The notes: generated by a model not told the origin, from the sequence alone. Positions 55,203-63,943 are shown, numbered from the stretch's first letter. The stretch: DNA of 64,000 bases from Bradyrhizobium lablabi (GCF_018129385.1 NZ_JAFCLN010000022.1:57047-121046), one strand, 5' to 3'. Translations and numbers: made by a program.

Positions 55203-55286
55203 CCGTTCAGTCGGAACGGGCTCTATCTTTCTGTTTTGACGCGTTTTCTTCACGCGAACCGGTACCCACTTCGCTTGAAAACGCTT
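55203..55286. repeat. ACGCGAACCGGTACCC repeat, related style
   Basis: CCGTTCAGTCGGAACGG forms a small hairpin; then GCGTTTTCTTCACGCG and CCGGTACCCACTTCGCTTGAAAACGC give a second. AACCGGTACCCACTT resembles the inverted core of the AGAGCATGATCC repeats. It lies upstream of the GT2 gene start and is probably part of its promoter region. Confidence 0.65.
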
Positions 55287-55340
55287 TACGCCAACCAGCA
55301 TATGTTACCTGCCGCTAGCTGTCGCCAGGATGAACAAGCA

Positions 55341-56315
55341 TCATTGCCGCAGGAACGCCTCCAACCTGGCGAATAGCGGGTTTTCGCGGTCCAGCACATA
55401 ATCGAGCGAGGCGATCGAGACCGTGTCGGCGCCGTGGTCGCGCAGAAAACTGCCGAGCGCGTAGAGCGTCGCCGGTGGGCAGTGCAGCGTAAGCATCCCC
55501 GACGAGGTCGGCCCGCCGAACGGCGAGACCACGCCGAACCGGTTATGAGCCTCCGCGAGCAGCTTATCGTTGCAGCCGGCAAAGCGCGTCCGCACTTCGC
55601 GGTACTTGCTGGCGCGGGCGCGCGCGGCGATGTGATCGAGAATGACGCGCGCAGCTTCGCGCGCACCGTCCGACCAATCGGCATCGCGCGAGGCGACGAG
55701 ATTGGCCTGGCTGCGCAGGATCACGCCGTCGTCGAGCACTTTCAGCCCGTTGGCGGCGAGCGTTGCGCCCGTCGTGGTGATATCGACGATCAACTCGGCG
55801 GTGCCGGTCGCGGGCGCGCCTTCGGTGGCGCCGGCGCTCTCGATGATCCGGTAATCCATCACGCCGTGCGAGGCGAAGAATGCGCGGGTGAGGTTGATGT
55901 ACTTGGTCGCCACCCGCATGCGCCGGTTGTGCTGGGCGCGAAACCCTGTCGTGACGTCGTCGAGGTCGGCCATGGTGCGGACGTCGATCCAGGCCTGCGG
56001 CACCGCGACCACGACATTGGCGCTGCCGAAGCCGAGGCTGTCGATCAGCAGCACGCGCTTGTCGGCGTTGACGATGCTCTCGCGCACCAGGTCCTCGCCT
56101 GTGACGCCCATATGCACGGCGCCGCGTGCGAGCTGGGACGCGATCTCGCTCGCCGAGAGATAGGCGATCTCGACATTGTCGTAGCCGGCGATCGTGCCGC
56201 GATATTCGCGCGCGCCGCGCGGCTTGGCGAGCGTCAGGCCTGCGCGCGTGAAAAATGCCTCGGCATTTTCCTGCAAGCGTCCCTTGGAGGGAACGGCGAG
56301 AACGAAGGTGCTCAT
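55341..56315 (-). CDS. hisG: ATP phosphoribosyltransferase, catalytic subunit HisG
   Basis: A 324-aa HisG that joins ATP and PRPP in the first step of histidine synthesis. FVLAVPSKGRLQE near residue 4, ASQLARGAVHMGVTGEDLV near 60 and the PRPP-site ATEGAPATGTAELIVDITTTG near 164-184 are present. It is longer than the typical 200-230-aa short form, yet it sits beside hisZ, which serves short-form enzymes. It overlaps hisZ by 4 bp. Confidence 0.95.
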   Translation of the reverse strand: MSTFVLAVPSKGRLQENAEAFFTRAGLTLAKPRGAREYRGTIAGYDNVEIAYLSASEIASQLARGAVHMGVTGEDLVRESIVNADKRVLLIDSLGFGSANVVVAVPQAWIDVRTMADLDDVTTGFRAQHNRRMRVATKYINLTRAFFASHGVMDYRIIESAGATEGAPATGTAELIVDITTTGATLAANGLKVLDDGVILRSQANLVASRDADWSDGAREAARVILDHIAARARASKYREVRTRFAGCNDKLLAEAHNRFGVVSPFGGPTSSGMLTLHCPPATLYALGSFLRDHGADTVSIASLDYVLDRENPLFARLEAFLRQ

Positions 56316-57454
56316 GCGGCGCTCCCGCTCTTGCCGGCTTTCACCAGTGCGTCCACCCAGATGGAAAAGCCGACCGCGGGAATCGGCGTTGCCGAACCGA
56401 GCTGCGTCATCAATCCATCGTAGCGCCCGCCAGCGACCAGCGGCTCGCTGCCGTTGCCCGTGTGATGCAGCTCGAATTCGAACCCGGTGTAGTAGTCGAG
56501 GCCGCGGCCGAACGAGGTCGAAAAGCGTGTCCTGCGCGTGTCGATGCCGCGCGCAGCCATGAAGCCGACGCGGCTTTCCAAAAGGTCGATCGCCGCCGTG
56601 ATGTCGAGTTTTGCGTCAGCCGCCAGCGCGCGCAGTTGCGCGACCGCATCGTCCGGATCGCCCGATATGACCAGGAAGCGCTTGATGATGCTGACGGCGT
56701 CGCGGGGCAGGGCGCCGGCTTTCAGCGTCGACTGCTCGAGAAAGCGGTCGGCGATTTCCTCGACGGTGCGGCCGCCGACATTGGTGGTGCCGGCGATCGA
56801 CATCAGGTCGGTCACCAGAGCCAGCGCGGCCTTGCGGTCGGAGCCGGCGAGTGCCGCCAGCACGCCCTCATATTCGTTGCGGCCCGGGCCGGTCGCGAGC
56901 GTCAGACGCTCGATGTCGTCGGTCAGGCTGACCTTGCGGTTGAAATCCTTGATCAGGCGGCGCCGCCACACCGGATAGAGGTTGAGCGCATCGATCAGCG
57001 CGGTGAACAGCGCAACGTCGCCGGTGCGGATTTCGACGTTGTTGAGACCGAACGCGGCCGCGGCCTCCAGCGCCAGCGCGAGCATCTCCGCATCCGCCGC
57101 GGCGCGATCCTGCCGGCCGAAGGATTCGATGCCGGCCTGCAAGAATTCGCTCGGCTTGCCCCAGCGATAACGGAACACCGGTCCGAGATAGGAGAAGCCG
57201 GCGGGCGCACCGGCGCGGCCGGAAGCGAGGTAGTCGCGCGCCACCGGGATGGTCAGGTCCGGGCGCAGGCAGAGCTCCTCCCCACTGGCGTCTGACGTGA
57301 GGTAGAGGCTCTTGCGGATGTCCTCGCCGGAGAGGTCAAGGAAGGGATCGGCCGGCTGCAATATGGCCGGCTCGGCATGAACGTAACCGGCCTGCGCAAA
57401 GGATTGCAGCAGGGTATCCGCCCAAGGTGCGGAGGGGGGCGCGGTGACGTTCAT
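56312..57454 (-). CDS. hisZ: ATP phosphoribosyltransferase regulatory subunit HisZ
   Basis: A 380-aa HisRS-like regulatory paralogue with no tRNA-anticodon domain. ADPFLDLSGEDIRKSLYLTSDASGEELCLRPDLTIPV in parts near residue 37 and FSTSFGRGLDYYTGFEFELHH near 315 mark the class-II synthetase core. It allosterically activates HisG. ATG at 57454 is preferred to TTG at 57466; there is no strong ribosome site for either. It is upstream of hisG with an ATGA overlap. Confidence 0.93.
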   Translation of the reverse strand: MNVTAPPSAPWADTLLQSFAQAGYVHAEPAILQPADPFLDLSGEDIRKSLYLTSDASGEELCLRPDLTIPVARDYLASGRAGAPAGFSYLGPVFRYRWGKPSEFLQAGIESFGRQDRAAADAEMLALALEAAAAFGLNNVEIRTGDVALFTALIDALNLYPVWRRRLIKDFNRKVSLTDDIERLTLATGPGRNEYEGVLAALAGSDRKAALALVTDLMSIAGTTNVGGRTVEEIADRFLEQSTLKAGALPRDAVSIIKRFLVISGDPDDAVAQLRALAADAKLDITAAIDLLESRVGFMAARGIDTRRTRFSTSFGRGLDYYTGFEFELHHTGNGSEPLVAGGRYDGLMTQLGSATPIPAVGFSIWVDALVKAGKSGSAA

Positions 57455-57586
57455 CGGACGGTCCAAATACCGGGTTCCAAAGGGTTTTGTGGCGGAGGCC
57501 TTAGCACGGGGGCTTGAGGGTTTCGACAGGGATCGGGCAAGTGGATTAATGGGAACTGGCTGGAATTGACCGCCGAATCCGGATCG

Positions 57587-58339
57587 TTAACCGGGTTTTG
57601 CCCTCCAGTCGCCGAGTACGGCCTGTACCAATGCGAGGGCAGCGACGCCAGCGGTATCAGCGCGCAGGATTCTCGGTCCCAGCGCGAGCCTGAGGATGTT
57701 CGTTTGCTTCAGGAGCGATGCGCGCTCTTCCTCGGCAAAGCCGCCTTCCGGGCCAATCAGCAAATCGATGCCGCCGGAACGGGTTGCGCCTTTAAGAGCG
57801 GCAAGGGGATCGGCGACATCGGCGGCCTCGTCGCAAAACACCAGCAGCCGCTGCGCATCGCGCTGACCGAGATAGCGCTCGAGCGCCACCGGCTCGGCGA
57901 CCTCTGCGAGACTGAGGATGCCGCATTGCTCGGCCGCCTCGATGACATTGGCGCGCATCCGCTCGGTGTTGACCCGCGAGACCTGGGTATGGCGGGTCAC
58001 GACCGGCCGTAGCGAGGCGGCGCCCATCTCGACGGCCTTCTGCACGACGTAGTCGAGCCTTGCGTGCTTGAGCGGCGCGAACACATAGGCGACGTCCGGC
58101 AGGTGGTCCTGCGGCCGGATCTGGCTGAGTACGGTAAGCTGGTCCGCCCGCTTGCGGCCGGAGATCGCGGCCTGCCACTCGCCATCGCGTCCGTTGAACA
58201 CCAGCACCGAATCGCCGGCGGCAAGGCGCAGGACATTGCCGAGGTAATTGCTCTGGTTGCGGTCGAGCGCGACGGTCGCGTCACCCCTCAGGGGGTGATC
58301 CACGAACAGGCGCGGGCTGCGAAAGTCGAGTTCAGGCAT
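57587..58339 (-). CDS. rsmE: 16S rRNA (uracil1498-N3)-methyltransferase RsmE
   Basis: A 250-aa SPOUT-class methyltransferase. The C-terminal knot shows LLIGPEGGFAEEE and LGPRILRADTAGVAALALVQ; the N-terminal PUA-like part starts RLFVDHPL. It uses SAM to methylate U1498 in 16S rRNA. It is followed by the tandem cysteine proteins in the opposite direction. Confidence 0.95.
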   Translation of the reverse strand: MPELDFRSPRLFVDHPLRGDATVALDRNQSNYLGNVLRLAAGDSVLVFNGRDGEWQAAISGRKRADQLTVLSQIRPQDHLPDVAYVFAPLKHARLDYVVQKAVEMGAASLRPVVTRHTQVSRVNTERMRANVIEAAEQCGILSLAEVAEPVALERYLGQRDAQRLLVFCDEAADVADPLAALKGATRSGGIDLLIGPEGGFAEEERASLLKQTNILRLALGPRILRADTAGVAALALVQAVLGDWRAKPG

Positions 58340-58497
58340 GGCTATGTCCTAGCCCTACAGCGTTTGAAGCGAAAGGATTGGAAGAGCGCCATTGTTGTTC
58401 GAACGGCTGTTCTGCGCCGCGCCATCGCCCGATTCGACGGGCGTAATGGAACCAAGGTGGCTGCTGAGCCGCTTTGGAGCTTGCCGGGAGAAAGCCC

Positions 58498-58932
58498 TTG
58501 CCGATTCGTCGCCTGATTGCGCTGTTGGGCTGTGCAGCTCTCGTCCTGCAAGCGGGCCAGGCTCTGGCGCAGGCCGCATTTCCGGTGCCGAACCGCACCT
58601 CGGACGCTTGCATGGAGGAATACATTCCATTGCGTGACGAGGCGGAGAACCAGCGCAAGTTGATCAGCGCGGCGCGCGATCGCAAGGCGCCGCCCGTTGA
58701 GACCTGCAAGCTGATCGAAAATTACGGCCTGGCCGAAATCAAGATCATCAAATATGTCGAAGCCAACACGGCGAAATGCGGAATTCCACCGCAGATGGGC
58801 GAGCAATTGAAGGCAAACCACGAACGAACCAAGGATCTGAGAACGAGGGTTTGTACGATAGCGCAAGGGGCGTCGCGACAGGCGCCGGCCGGACCGGTCG
58901 GCGACTTCCCTCCTCACTACGGCCGTCCTTGA
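58498..58932 (+). CDS. Exported four-cysteine protein, tandem copy A
   Basis: A 144-aa product. TTG at 58498 is the start, with GGGAG nine bases before it; the signal peptide (PIRRLIALLGCAALVLQAGQALAQA) then begins at the start. The mature part has DACMEEYIPLRDEAENQRKL, then ETCKLIENYGLAEIKIIKYVE, KCGIPPQMG and TRVCTIAQ, with four cysteines. The same layout recurs in the next gene (about 55% identity over the core by eye). Periplasmic, function unknown; a disulfide-stabilised fold is inferred. Confidence 0.8.
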   Translation: MPIRRLIALLGCAALVLQAGQALAQAAFPVPNRTSDACMEEYIPLRDEAENQRKLISAARDRKAPPVETCKLIENYGLAEIKIIKYVEANTAKCGIPPQMGEQLKANHERTKDLRTRVCTIAQGASRQAPAGPVGDFPPHYGRP

Positions 58933-59250
58933 ACGTGCCGCTCGCTGTTGATCCGCAAAATCCAGGCAAAATGGATCGCGACCAGTTCGGGCTGCACCGT
59001 TGGAGCGCCGATGAGCGGCGGAGGCGCGAGAAAGCCGATTTGGCGCACGATCCGGGTCCGATCCGCTTGCTTTACGGCCTGAACAGCTAAAATCCGGGGC
59101 CAATTTAATGACTTCACGCGGCTGTGTGCCGCGCTGTCGCCCAAATCCACGGGTTGTTAAGAGGCGGCAGGAATCGTAAAAAGCCCCATCGGTAATCGTG
59201 CTTCGATCGGAAGATATTGAGGCCCATTGGACCTTGCCGGAGAAACACCC
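58933..59250. other. Gap of about 320 bp between the tandem cysteine proteins
   Basis: No credible gene and no strong hairpin. The last 30 bases repeat the pattern TTGCCGG-GAGAAA-CCC-TTG that leads into the first copy (58480-58500), so the ribosome-binding region is duplicated together with the gene. Confidence 0.5.
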
Positions 59251-59919
59251 TTGATTAGCCGCTACCTGATTGCACCGCTGACGGTTGCCGTTGTCAGCCT
59301 CTATGCCGCCCAGGCCGGCGCCCAGGGCGCCTTTCCTGCGCCGCTGCCGGGTCAGTCTGCGCCTGCTGCTTCGCCATTCCCGCCGGTCAATGGAGCAACC
59401 GGTGCTCCTGCACCTGCGCCGGCCGCCTCGAGCGCCTTCTCCACTGGCGCTGCGCCGATCGGCGGCGCCGGCGGATTCGGCAGCGGTCCGCCGCCGCAGG
59501 CCAGCGGTCCGCCCGATGCCTGCATGAAGAATTTCATCCCGCTGCGCCAGGAGACGGAAAAGCGCGGCAAGCTGCTCGAGGCCGGCGGCAAGCGCAAGGC
59601 CGGGCCGGACGAAATCTGCAAGCTGCTGACCAGTTACAGCCAGGCCGAATTCAAGATGATGAAGTATGTCGAGTCCAACGGGACCAAGTGCGGGATCCCG
59701 CCGCAGATCGGCGATCAGTTGAAGACCAGCCACACGAAGACGGCGGAGATGCAGCAGAAGGTGTGCGGCTTCGCGCAGCAGGCTGCGCAGCAGAAGGCGG
59801 CGGCCACGCCGAGCCTGAGCGAGGTTCTGGGTTCGTCGGCCTCGCTGCCGGAAGCAACCCCGCAGCGCAAGGGCGGCAGCACCTTCGACACGCTGAACGG
59901 CAACGTGCTGACGCGATGA
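59251..59919 (+). CDS. Exported four-cysteine protein, tandem copy B
   Basis: A 222-aa paralogue of the preceding gene, again with TTG as start and a matching CCGGAGAAA ribosome site. Signal peptide (ISRYLIAPLTVAVVSLYAAQAGAQG), a Pro/Ala/Gly-rich linker absent from copy A (about residues 30-85), then the shared core DACMKNFIPLRQETEKRGKL, EICKLLTSYSQAEFKMMKYVE, KCGIPPQIG and KVCGFAQQ with the four cysteines conserved, and a Gln/Ala-rich tail. The stop overlaps the ATG of ubiA. Confidence 0.82.
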   Translation: MISRYLIAPLTVAVVSLYAAQAGAQGAFPAPLPGQSAPAASPFPPVNGATGAPAPAPAASSAFSTGAAPIGGAGGFGSGPPPQASGPPDACMKNFIPLRQETEKRGKLLEAGGKRKAGPDEICKLLTSYSQAEFKMMKYVESNGTKCGIPPQIGDQLKTSHTKTAEMQQKVCGFAQQAAQQKAAATPSLSEVLGSSASLPEATPQRKGGSTFDTLNGNVLTR

Positions 59920-60851
59920 GCGACAGCGCGGCCCGCGTTGCCGATGCGACCGGCAACTGGGTCGACACGCACGCGCCGCTCTGGTCGCGGCCCTATCTGC
60001 GCCTTTCACGTCTCGACCGCCCAATCGGCTCGTGGCTGCTGTTGATGCCGTGCTGGTGGGCGGCGGCGCTCTCGGCCGCTATCGCCCACGACATCAAATC
60101 CCTGCCGCTCCATATTGTGCTGTTCTTCATCGGCGCCTTTGCCATGCGCGGCGCCGGTTGCACCTGGAACGACATCACCGACCGCGATCTCGACGCAAAG
60201 GTGGAGCGCACGCGGTCGCGGCCGATTCCGGCCGGGCAGGTGAGCGTGACGCAGGCGCTGGTGTTTCTGATTGTACAGGCGCTGATCGGGCTCGCCGTCC
60301 TGCTGCAATTCAACCGCTTTGCGATTGCGACCGGCATTGCCTCGCTGATCATCGTTGCGGTCTATCCATTCATGAAGCGGATCACCTGGTGGCCGCAGGT
60401 CGTGCTGGGGCTGGCGTTTTCCTGGGGCGCGCTGATGGGTTTTGCGGCGACTTTCGGCCGGCTCGATGCAATCGCCTTCGTGCTCTATGCCGGATCGATC
60501 GCCTGGGTGATCGGCTATGACACCATCTACGCCCACCAGGACGCCGAGGACGATGCGCTGATCGGCATCAAGTCGACCGCGCGGCTGTTCGGCGCGAACA
60601 CGCAGGCAGCGCTGGTTCTGTTGTACGGGTTGGCCGTGGTGCTGATCGGCGTGGCGCTGCTGCTCGGCGAGGTGCGCTGGCCGGCGTGGATCGGGCTCGC
60701 GGCATTTGCGGCGCATCTGGCGTGGCAGATCTTGCGGCTGCGAATCGAGGATTCCGCACTGTGCCTGCGGCTGTTCAAGTCGAACCGCGACGCGGGGTTG
60801 TTGTTGCTTGCGGGATTGCTTGCCGATGCCGTGATGCGGGCGGGTGGATAG
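59916..60851 (+). CDS. ubiA: 4-hydroxybenzoate polyprenyltransferase UbiA
   Basis: A 311-aa membrane prenyltransferase of ubiquinone synthesis with about eight helices. The two Asp-rich motifs are NDITDRDLDAKVERTRSRPI (near residue 80) and DTIYAHQDAEDD (near 204). It attaches the polyprenyl chain to 4-hydroxybenzoate in the inner membrane. The start overlaps the stop of copy B (ATGA), so it is translated in the same operon, although copy B is not a known ubiquinone protein. Confidence 0.96.
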   Translation: MSDSAARVADATGNWVDTHAPLWSRPYLRLSRLDRPIGSWLLLMPCWWAAALSAAIAHDIKSLPLHIVLFFIGAFAMRGAGCTWNDITDRDLDAKVERTRSRPIPAGQVSVTQALVFLIVQALIGLAVLLQFNRFAIATGIASLIIVAVYPFMKRITWWPQVVLGLAFSWGALMGFAATFGRLDAIAFVLYAGSIAWVIGYDTIYAHQDAEDDALIGIKSTARLFGANTQAALVLLYGLAVVLIGVALLLGEVRWPAWIGLAAFAAHLAWQILRLRIEDSALCLRLFKSNRDAGLLLLAGLLADAVMRAGG

Positions 60852-60888
60852 CAGTCGTCTGAACACAGGTGCTTGCAACTCCCTGGGC

Positions 60889-61025
60889 CGTCATTCCCCG
60901 CCACCGGGTCTCGCCTTCGGCGAGCCCGATGACAAGCTCCGGCGGGGAATCCAGTACGCCGCGGCCTCTCGACTCTATCGCTGCTGCCTCTGGAATACTG
61001 GATCCCCGCCTTCGCGGGGATGACG
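60889..61025. repeat. CGTCATTCCCCG...CGGGGATGACG palindromic repeat
   Basis: Begins CGTCATTCCCCGCC and ends CCCCGCCTTCGCGGGGATGACG, with CCGGCGGGGAATCCAG and CTGGATCCCCGCC between. The terminal CGTCATTCCCCG/CGGGGATGACG arms pair with one mismatch. It lies 38 bp after ubiA. Confidence 0.88.
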
Positions 61026-61079
61026 ACTGAATGTGTGTTCTCGTTCTCGCGACATCATCTGCCCGAGCTTTTCAATTTC

Positions 61080-61480
61080 ATTGTCCCTCCGTAGCATAGA
61101 GGGCGCAGGGAATGCCGGGTGCGCGCTGCACCCGCGGTCTCGTGTGCCTGATGCGCAAGCAAAAAAAGGCGCACACGAGCATACAGGTGAGCGGAGAACA
61201 CTCCGACATCCCCTGCGCAATGGCTTTACGGCTTACTTCGTGCTCTTCCCGGCGGAGCGGGCTTGTTGTCACCGTCACCCCTGAGAAGCGCCAGCTTCTC
61301 ACGAGCTTGACGCCAGCCTCGCGGCGTCAGAACCACACGACTTCGCCGTACGTTCCTGCTCAGTCACCTGCCGAACAGAAGCGTCCACCGCATCTCATCC
61401 CAACGTTCAGTGACGACGGCCGACGCCCCTCCTCGGGGATGAGACGGCGAATCTTATATTTCTGATTTTCAGAATAGGCA
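61080..61480. repeat. Repeat-derived non-coding block
   Basis: About 400 bp beginning AGCATAGAGGGCGCAGGGAATGCC and ending GATGAGACGGCGAATC. The conceptual translation of the frame at 61112-61465 contains strings (GARCTRGLVC, LTPASRR, HTTSPY) that I recall as recurring in spurious short proteins of many Bradyrhizobium genomes, so I read it as an interspersed element and not a gene. AT content rises at the right end. Confidence 0.55.
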
Positions 61481-61511
61481 AGCGAAATATTTTTGCTTGT
61501 GGGGGCTTGAC

Positions 61512-61856
61512 ATGATTTCCGAAAATCAGAAGCGATTTGCCCGCTGGTGCCGGCAAGCCGTCACGGCGGCGGTCAGCGTGCAGGATATCGTTCCTCTGCA
61601 TTGCGCCGAAGGCGCCGGCGTAGAATTTTCCATGACCGTTCGGTGTCACGAATGGTTTTCACCGCTTTGGCAGCGGATCGAATACTTGCTTAGCGTCGCC
61701 GAGAAAATCAGGCATGTCGCGGACAGTTCATCCGGAATGACTCAGATCGAAGCGGTTCTCCAACATGCTCACCTAAACGTGAGGTGCCATGCATTTAACC
61801 GCAGAAGGGCATGCGGCAGGTTCGCCCGAAAACACTTGAGCAAAATCCGGCAATAA
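61512..61856 (+). CDS. Doubtful small protein
   Basis: A 114-aa frame starting MISENQKRFARWCRQAV after a GGGGG ribosome-like stretch. It has several His, Cys and Trp (LHCAEGAGVEF, VRCHEWFSPLWQ) and no known family. It lies between the repeat-derived block and the hydrolase-like gene. Base composition is lower in GC than the core. It may be real or a decayed remnant. Confidence 0.35.
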   Translation: MISENQKRFARWCRQAVTAAVSVQDIVPLHCAEGAGVEFSMTVRCHEWFSPLWQRIEYLLSVAEKIRHVADSSSGMTQIEAVLQHAHLNVRCHAFNRRRACGRFARKHLSKIRQ

Positions 61857-61899
61857 AATTAGATAGATAAATTGTCTTTGTCAGCTATCTAGATCAATA

Positions 61900-63036
61900 A
61901 TGCGAAGCGATTTGGACCCAAGAGAGCTGGTCAACTGGCCTGGGCACGAGGAGTTGGGGCTGCAATTCATGCGGCTTCTGGGCGCGGCCCAGGAAGGTGG
62001 CTCGACTGTTTCAGAGTGCTTCGTCACGGTCTCCCGAATCAATCTGAATGAAAGGGATTCCTGGCTTCGCGAATGGAAGCGGACTGCCGACGCCAACCAT
62101 GAGCGCGCAAAGAAGGCGCTGAGTGACGGCCACTTGCTCACGGCGAAAAGCAACTGGCTCCGGGCTATCAGCTACTACCTGACCGCCATCACGGACCCTT
62201 CCGACCGGGATGCGGAAGATTTGCTGGAGAGTCTGCGGCGATCCGCTCATCTCTATCTCGAGCATTTGACGCCGGGCGGTGAGGTCGTCGAGATTCCCTG
62301 GCTGGAGGGATATTCCCTCGAAGGCTATTTCCTGCCTTCGCCAAGCAACCGGGGCCGATCGGCTGTCGTGGTCTGCATCGGCGAGCCCGGGCACCGCAAG
62401 GAAGAATTTTTGTACAAGACGGCGCGCTACGCCCGCGATCGCGACATGTCGCTGCTCGCGGTCGACCTCCTGGGGCCCGACGGCGGCCTCCGTTTCGGAG
62501 AAGTCGTCGGCCGGCCCGATCTCGAGACCGCCGTTGGCAGTATCCTCGACTACCTGTTGACGAGGCACGACGTCGACGAGGAAAGGATCGCGATTCTCGG
62601 AGATGGCACGGGTTCCTCCTTTGTCGCCCGCGGAATCGCCATGGACGAACGCGTTGCCGCGGCCGTTTGCGACGGCGGCATCTGGGATTTGCTGGAGCGG
62701 AGCTTTCTCCGGCGCCGCCAGCCGCAGCAAAACGAGATTTTTCCGCCCGGACGGAATCGGTTGCTCGCGCAGAACTTCAAATGTCCGGTCCTGATAACGA
62801 TGGGAGAAAACGGCTGGCTGGACGCAGACCGGGTATTCGACCTGGTCAATCAGCTCAGGACCAATCAGCAGGACGTCTCATTGAAGATCTTCAATCGCTT
62901 GGAGACGGCGTCACACCAGGGTCATGTCGATAACCCGTCGCTTGCGAACGAATTTATATTCGACTGGATTGCCGATCGATTGCGGACAAGCGCATCCGCT
63001 ACGGCCGCGCGTCTCACAAATCCATTGCAATCTTGA
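61900..63036 (+). CDS. Alpha/beta hydrolase-fold protein lacking the Ser nucleophile (FrsA/DHPON-hydrolase-like)
   Basis: A 378-aa protein with an N-terminal helical cap (residues about 10-125) and an alpha/beta hydrolase core (about 126-365), the architecture of 2,6-dihydroxypseudooxynicotine hydrolase and FrsA. The nucleophile elbow normally G-x-S-x-G reads G234-D-G-T-G238, so the Ser position holds Gly236. The acid region (GENGWLDAD, 302-310) has Asn-Gly where an Asp is usual, while His339 or His342 could serve as base. It may use another chemistry or be a binding protein. No ribosome site is seen before the ATG. It converges on the MarR gene with a 23-bp overlap. Confidence 0.85.
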   Translation: MRSDLDPRELVNWPGHEELGLQFMRLLGAAQEGGSTVSECFVTVSRINLNERDSWLREWKRTADANHERAKKALSDGHLLTAKSNWLRAISYYLTAITDPSDRDAEDLLESLRRSAHLYLEHLTPGGEVVEIPWLEGYSLEGYFLPSPSNRGRSAVVVCIGEPGHRKEEFLYKTARYARDRDMSLLAVDLLGPDGGLRFGEVVGRPDLETAVGSILDYLLTRHDVDEERIAILGDGTGSSFVARGIAMDERVAAAVCDGGIWDLLERSFLRRRQPQQNEIFPPGRNRLLAQNFKCPVLITMGENGWLDADRVFDLVNQLRTNQQDVSLKIFNRLETASHQGHVDNPSLANEFIFDWIADRLRTSASATAARLTNPLQS

Positions 63037-63529
63037 GGCTGGCCTTCTCGAGACGGCCGGTGAGCTGCATGAGCTTCTTGGTCAGATCGGCGAGTTCCCG
63101 GCTGTCCAGTTCGGTGAAGATGAACTCATTCAGGCTCTGCTGCTGTGCGGCCAGATTTGCCATGTGCTTGTAGGTTTTGTCGGTAAGGGACATTTGCACG
63201 ACCCTGGCGTCGTCAGCGGATGTCCGGCGCCGCATCAGCCCCATCTTTTCCAGCATCTTCGATTGCGTCGTCACGAACGACGGGTCGACGTGGAGCATTT
63301 TCGAAACGGCTTTTACCGAAACCCCTTCGCCGCGATCGAGATCGGAGATCGCCATCAGGATCATCCATTGCGGACCACTGATGCCCAGCGTTCCGGCCCA
63401 GAACTGGCGAATCTCCTGAAAGTGCACGTTGATCGAAGCGATCGCCCAGGAGAACTGCCTGACAAGATCCTGATTCTTGCCTGCGGCGTCGTCCAGACCG
63501 GCGCGTTTTCGTAAAGCTGGAGAGGTCAT
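63014..63529 (-). CDS. MarR-family transcriptional regulator
   Basis: A 171-aa winged-helix regulator: GISGPQWMILMAISDL near residue 49, recognition region VKAVSKMLHVDPSFVTTQSKMLEKMGLMRRR near 72-102, wing SADDARVVQMSLT. A small ligand would relieve repression; the target is unknown, but the convergent hydrolase-like gene or the genes beyond the window are candidates. Its 3' end overlaps that of the hydrolase-like gene. Confidence 0.93.
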   Translation of the reverse strand: MTSPALRKRAGLDDAAGKNQDLVRQFSWAIASINVHFQEIRQFWAGTLGISGPQWMILMAISDLDRGEGVSVKAVSKMLHVDPSFVTTQSKMLEKMGLMRRRTSADDARVVQMSLTDKTYKHMANLAAQQQSLNEFIFTELDSRELADLTKKLMQLTGRLEKASLKIAMDL

Positions 63530-63943
63530 GGGCTCGCCGACGGCTTCGAGAACATTACGAATAGTTCATCAAAAAAACGTCAGAAGCAACGAAAATAGGT
63601 AATTAAGTCATTGGTTTGGATCAGCCAAAATGTCGCAGAAGTCCCGGAATTTGGCGCAAACCCGGTGTTGCGCGAGGGATACAGTGCACATTCAATCGAA
63701 TAGCTGAGTTCATAAACTATTTTGATTACGTAACTGCCACATGCATAGTTTCCCCGACGATGGAGGGGGGCCCCTTTGATCGTCCCGTTAGGCGGGTTCG
63801 CTTAAGTCCCTCGCGTTGATGCGGGTGTGTCCGAAGACGCGAAAGGCTCGGCGGTTTTTTTGGGGAAGTAGGGGAACCAACCACAGGGTGTCGAAGCCCG
63901 GCGGATCCGGAACCCTCCCTTAGGAGCAACTTGGAGGTTTAAC
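63530..63943. other. Gap of about 410 bp upstream of the porin
   Basis: No credible gene. The left part is AT-rich for this genome (63540-63760) and probably holds the promoters of the MarR gene and porin. The right part, with a TTGGAGG ribosome site at about 63931, is the porin leader. Confidence 0.5.

Noticed and set aside
58342..60024. 560-codon minus-strand frame across the tandem cysteine genes
   Set aside because: It is antisense to two genes with signal peptides and conserved cysteines, and its translation is Arg/Ala-rich without motifs.
61112..61465. 117-codon frame in the repeat-derived block
   Set aside because: It resembles recurrent spurious proteins of Bradyrhizobium and lacks a ribosome site; treated as repeat sequence.
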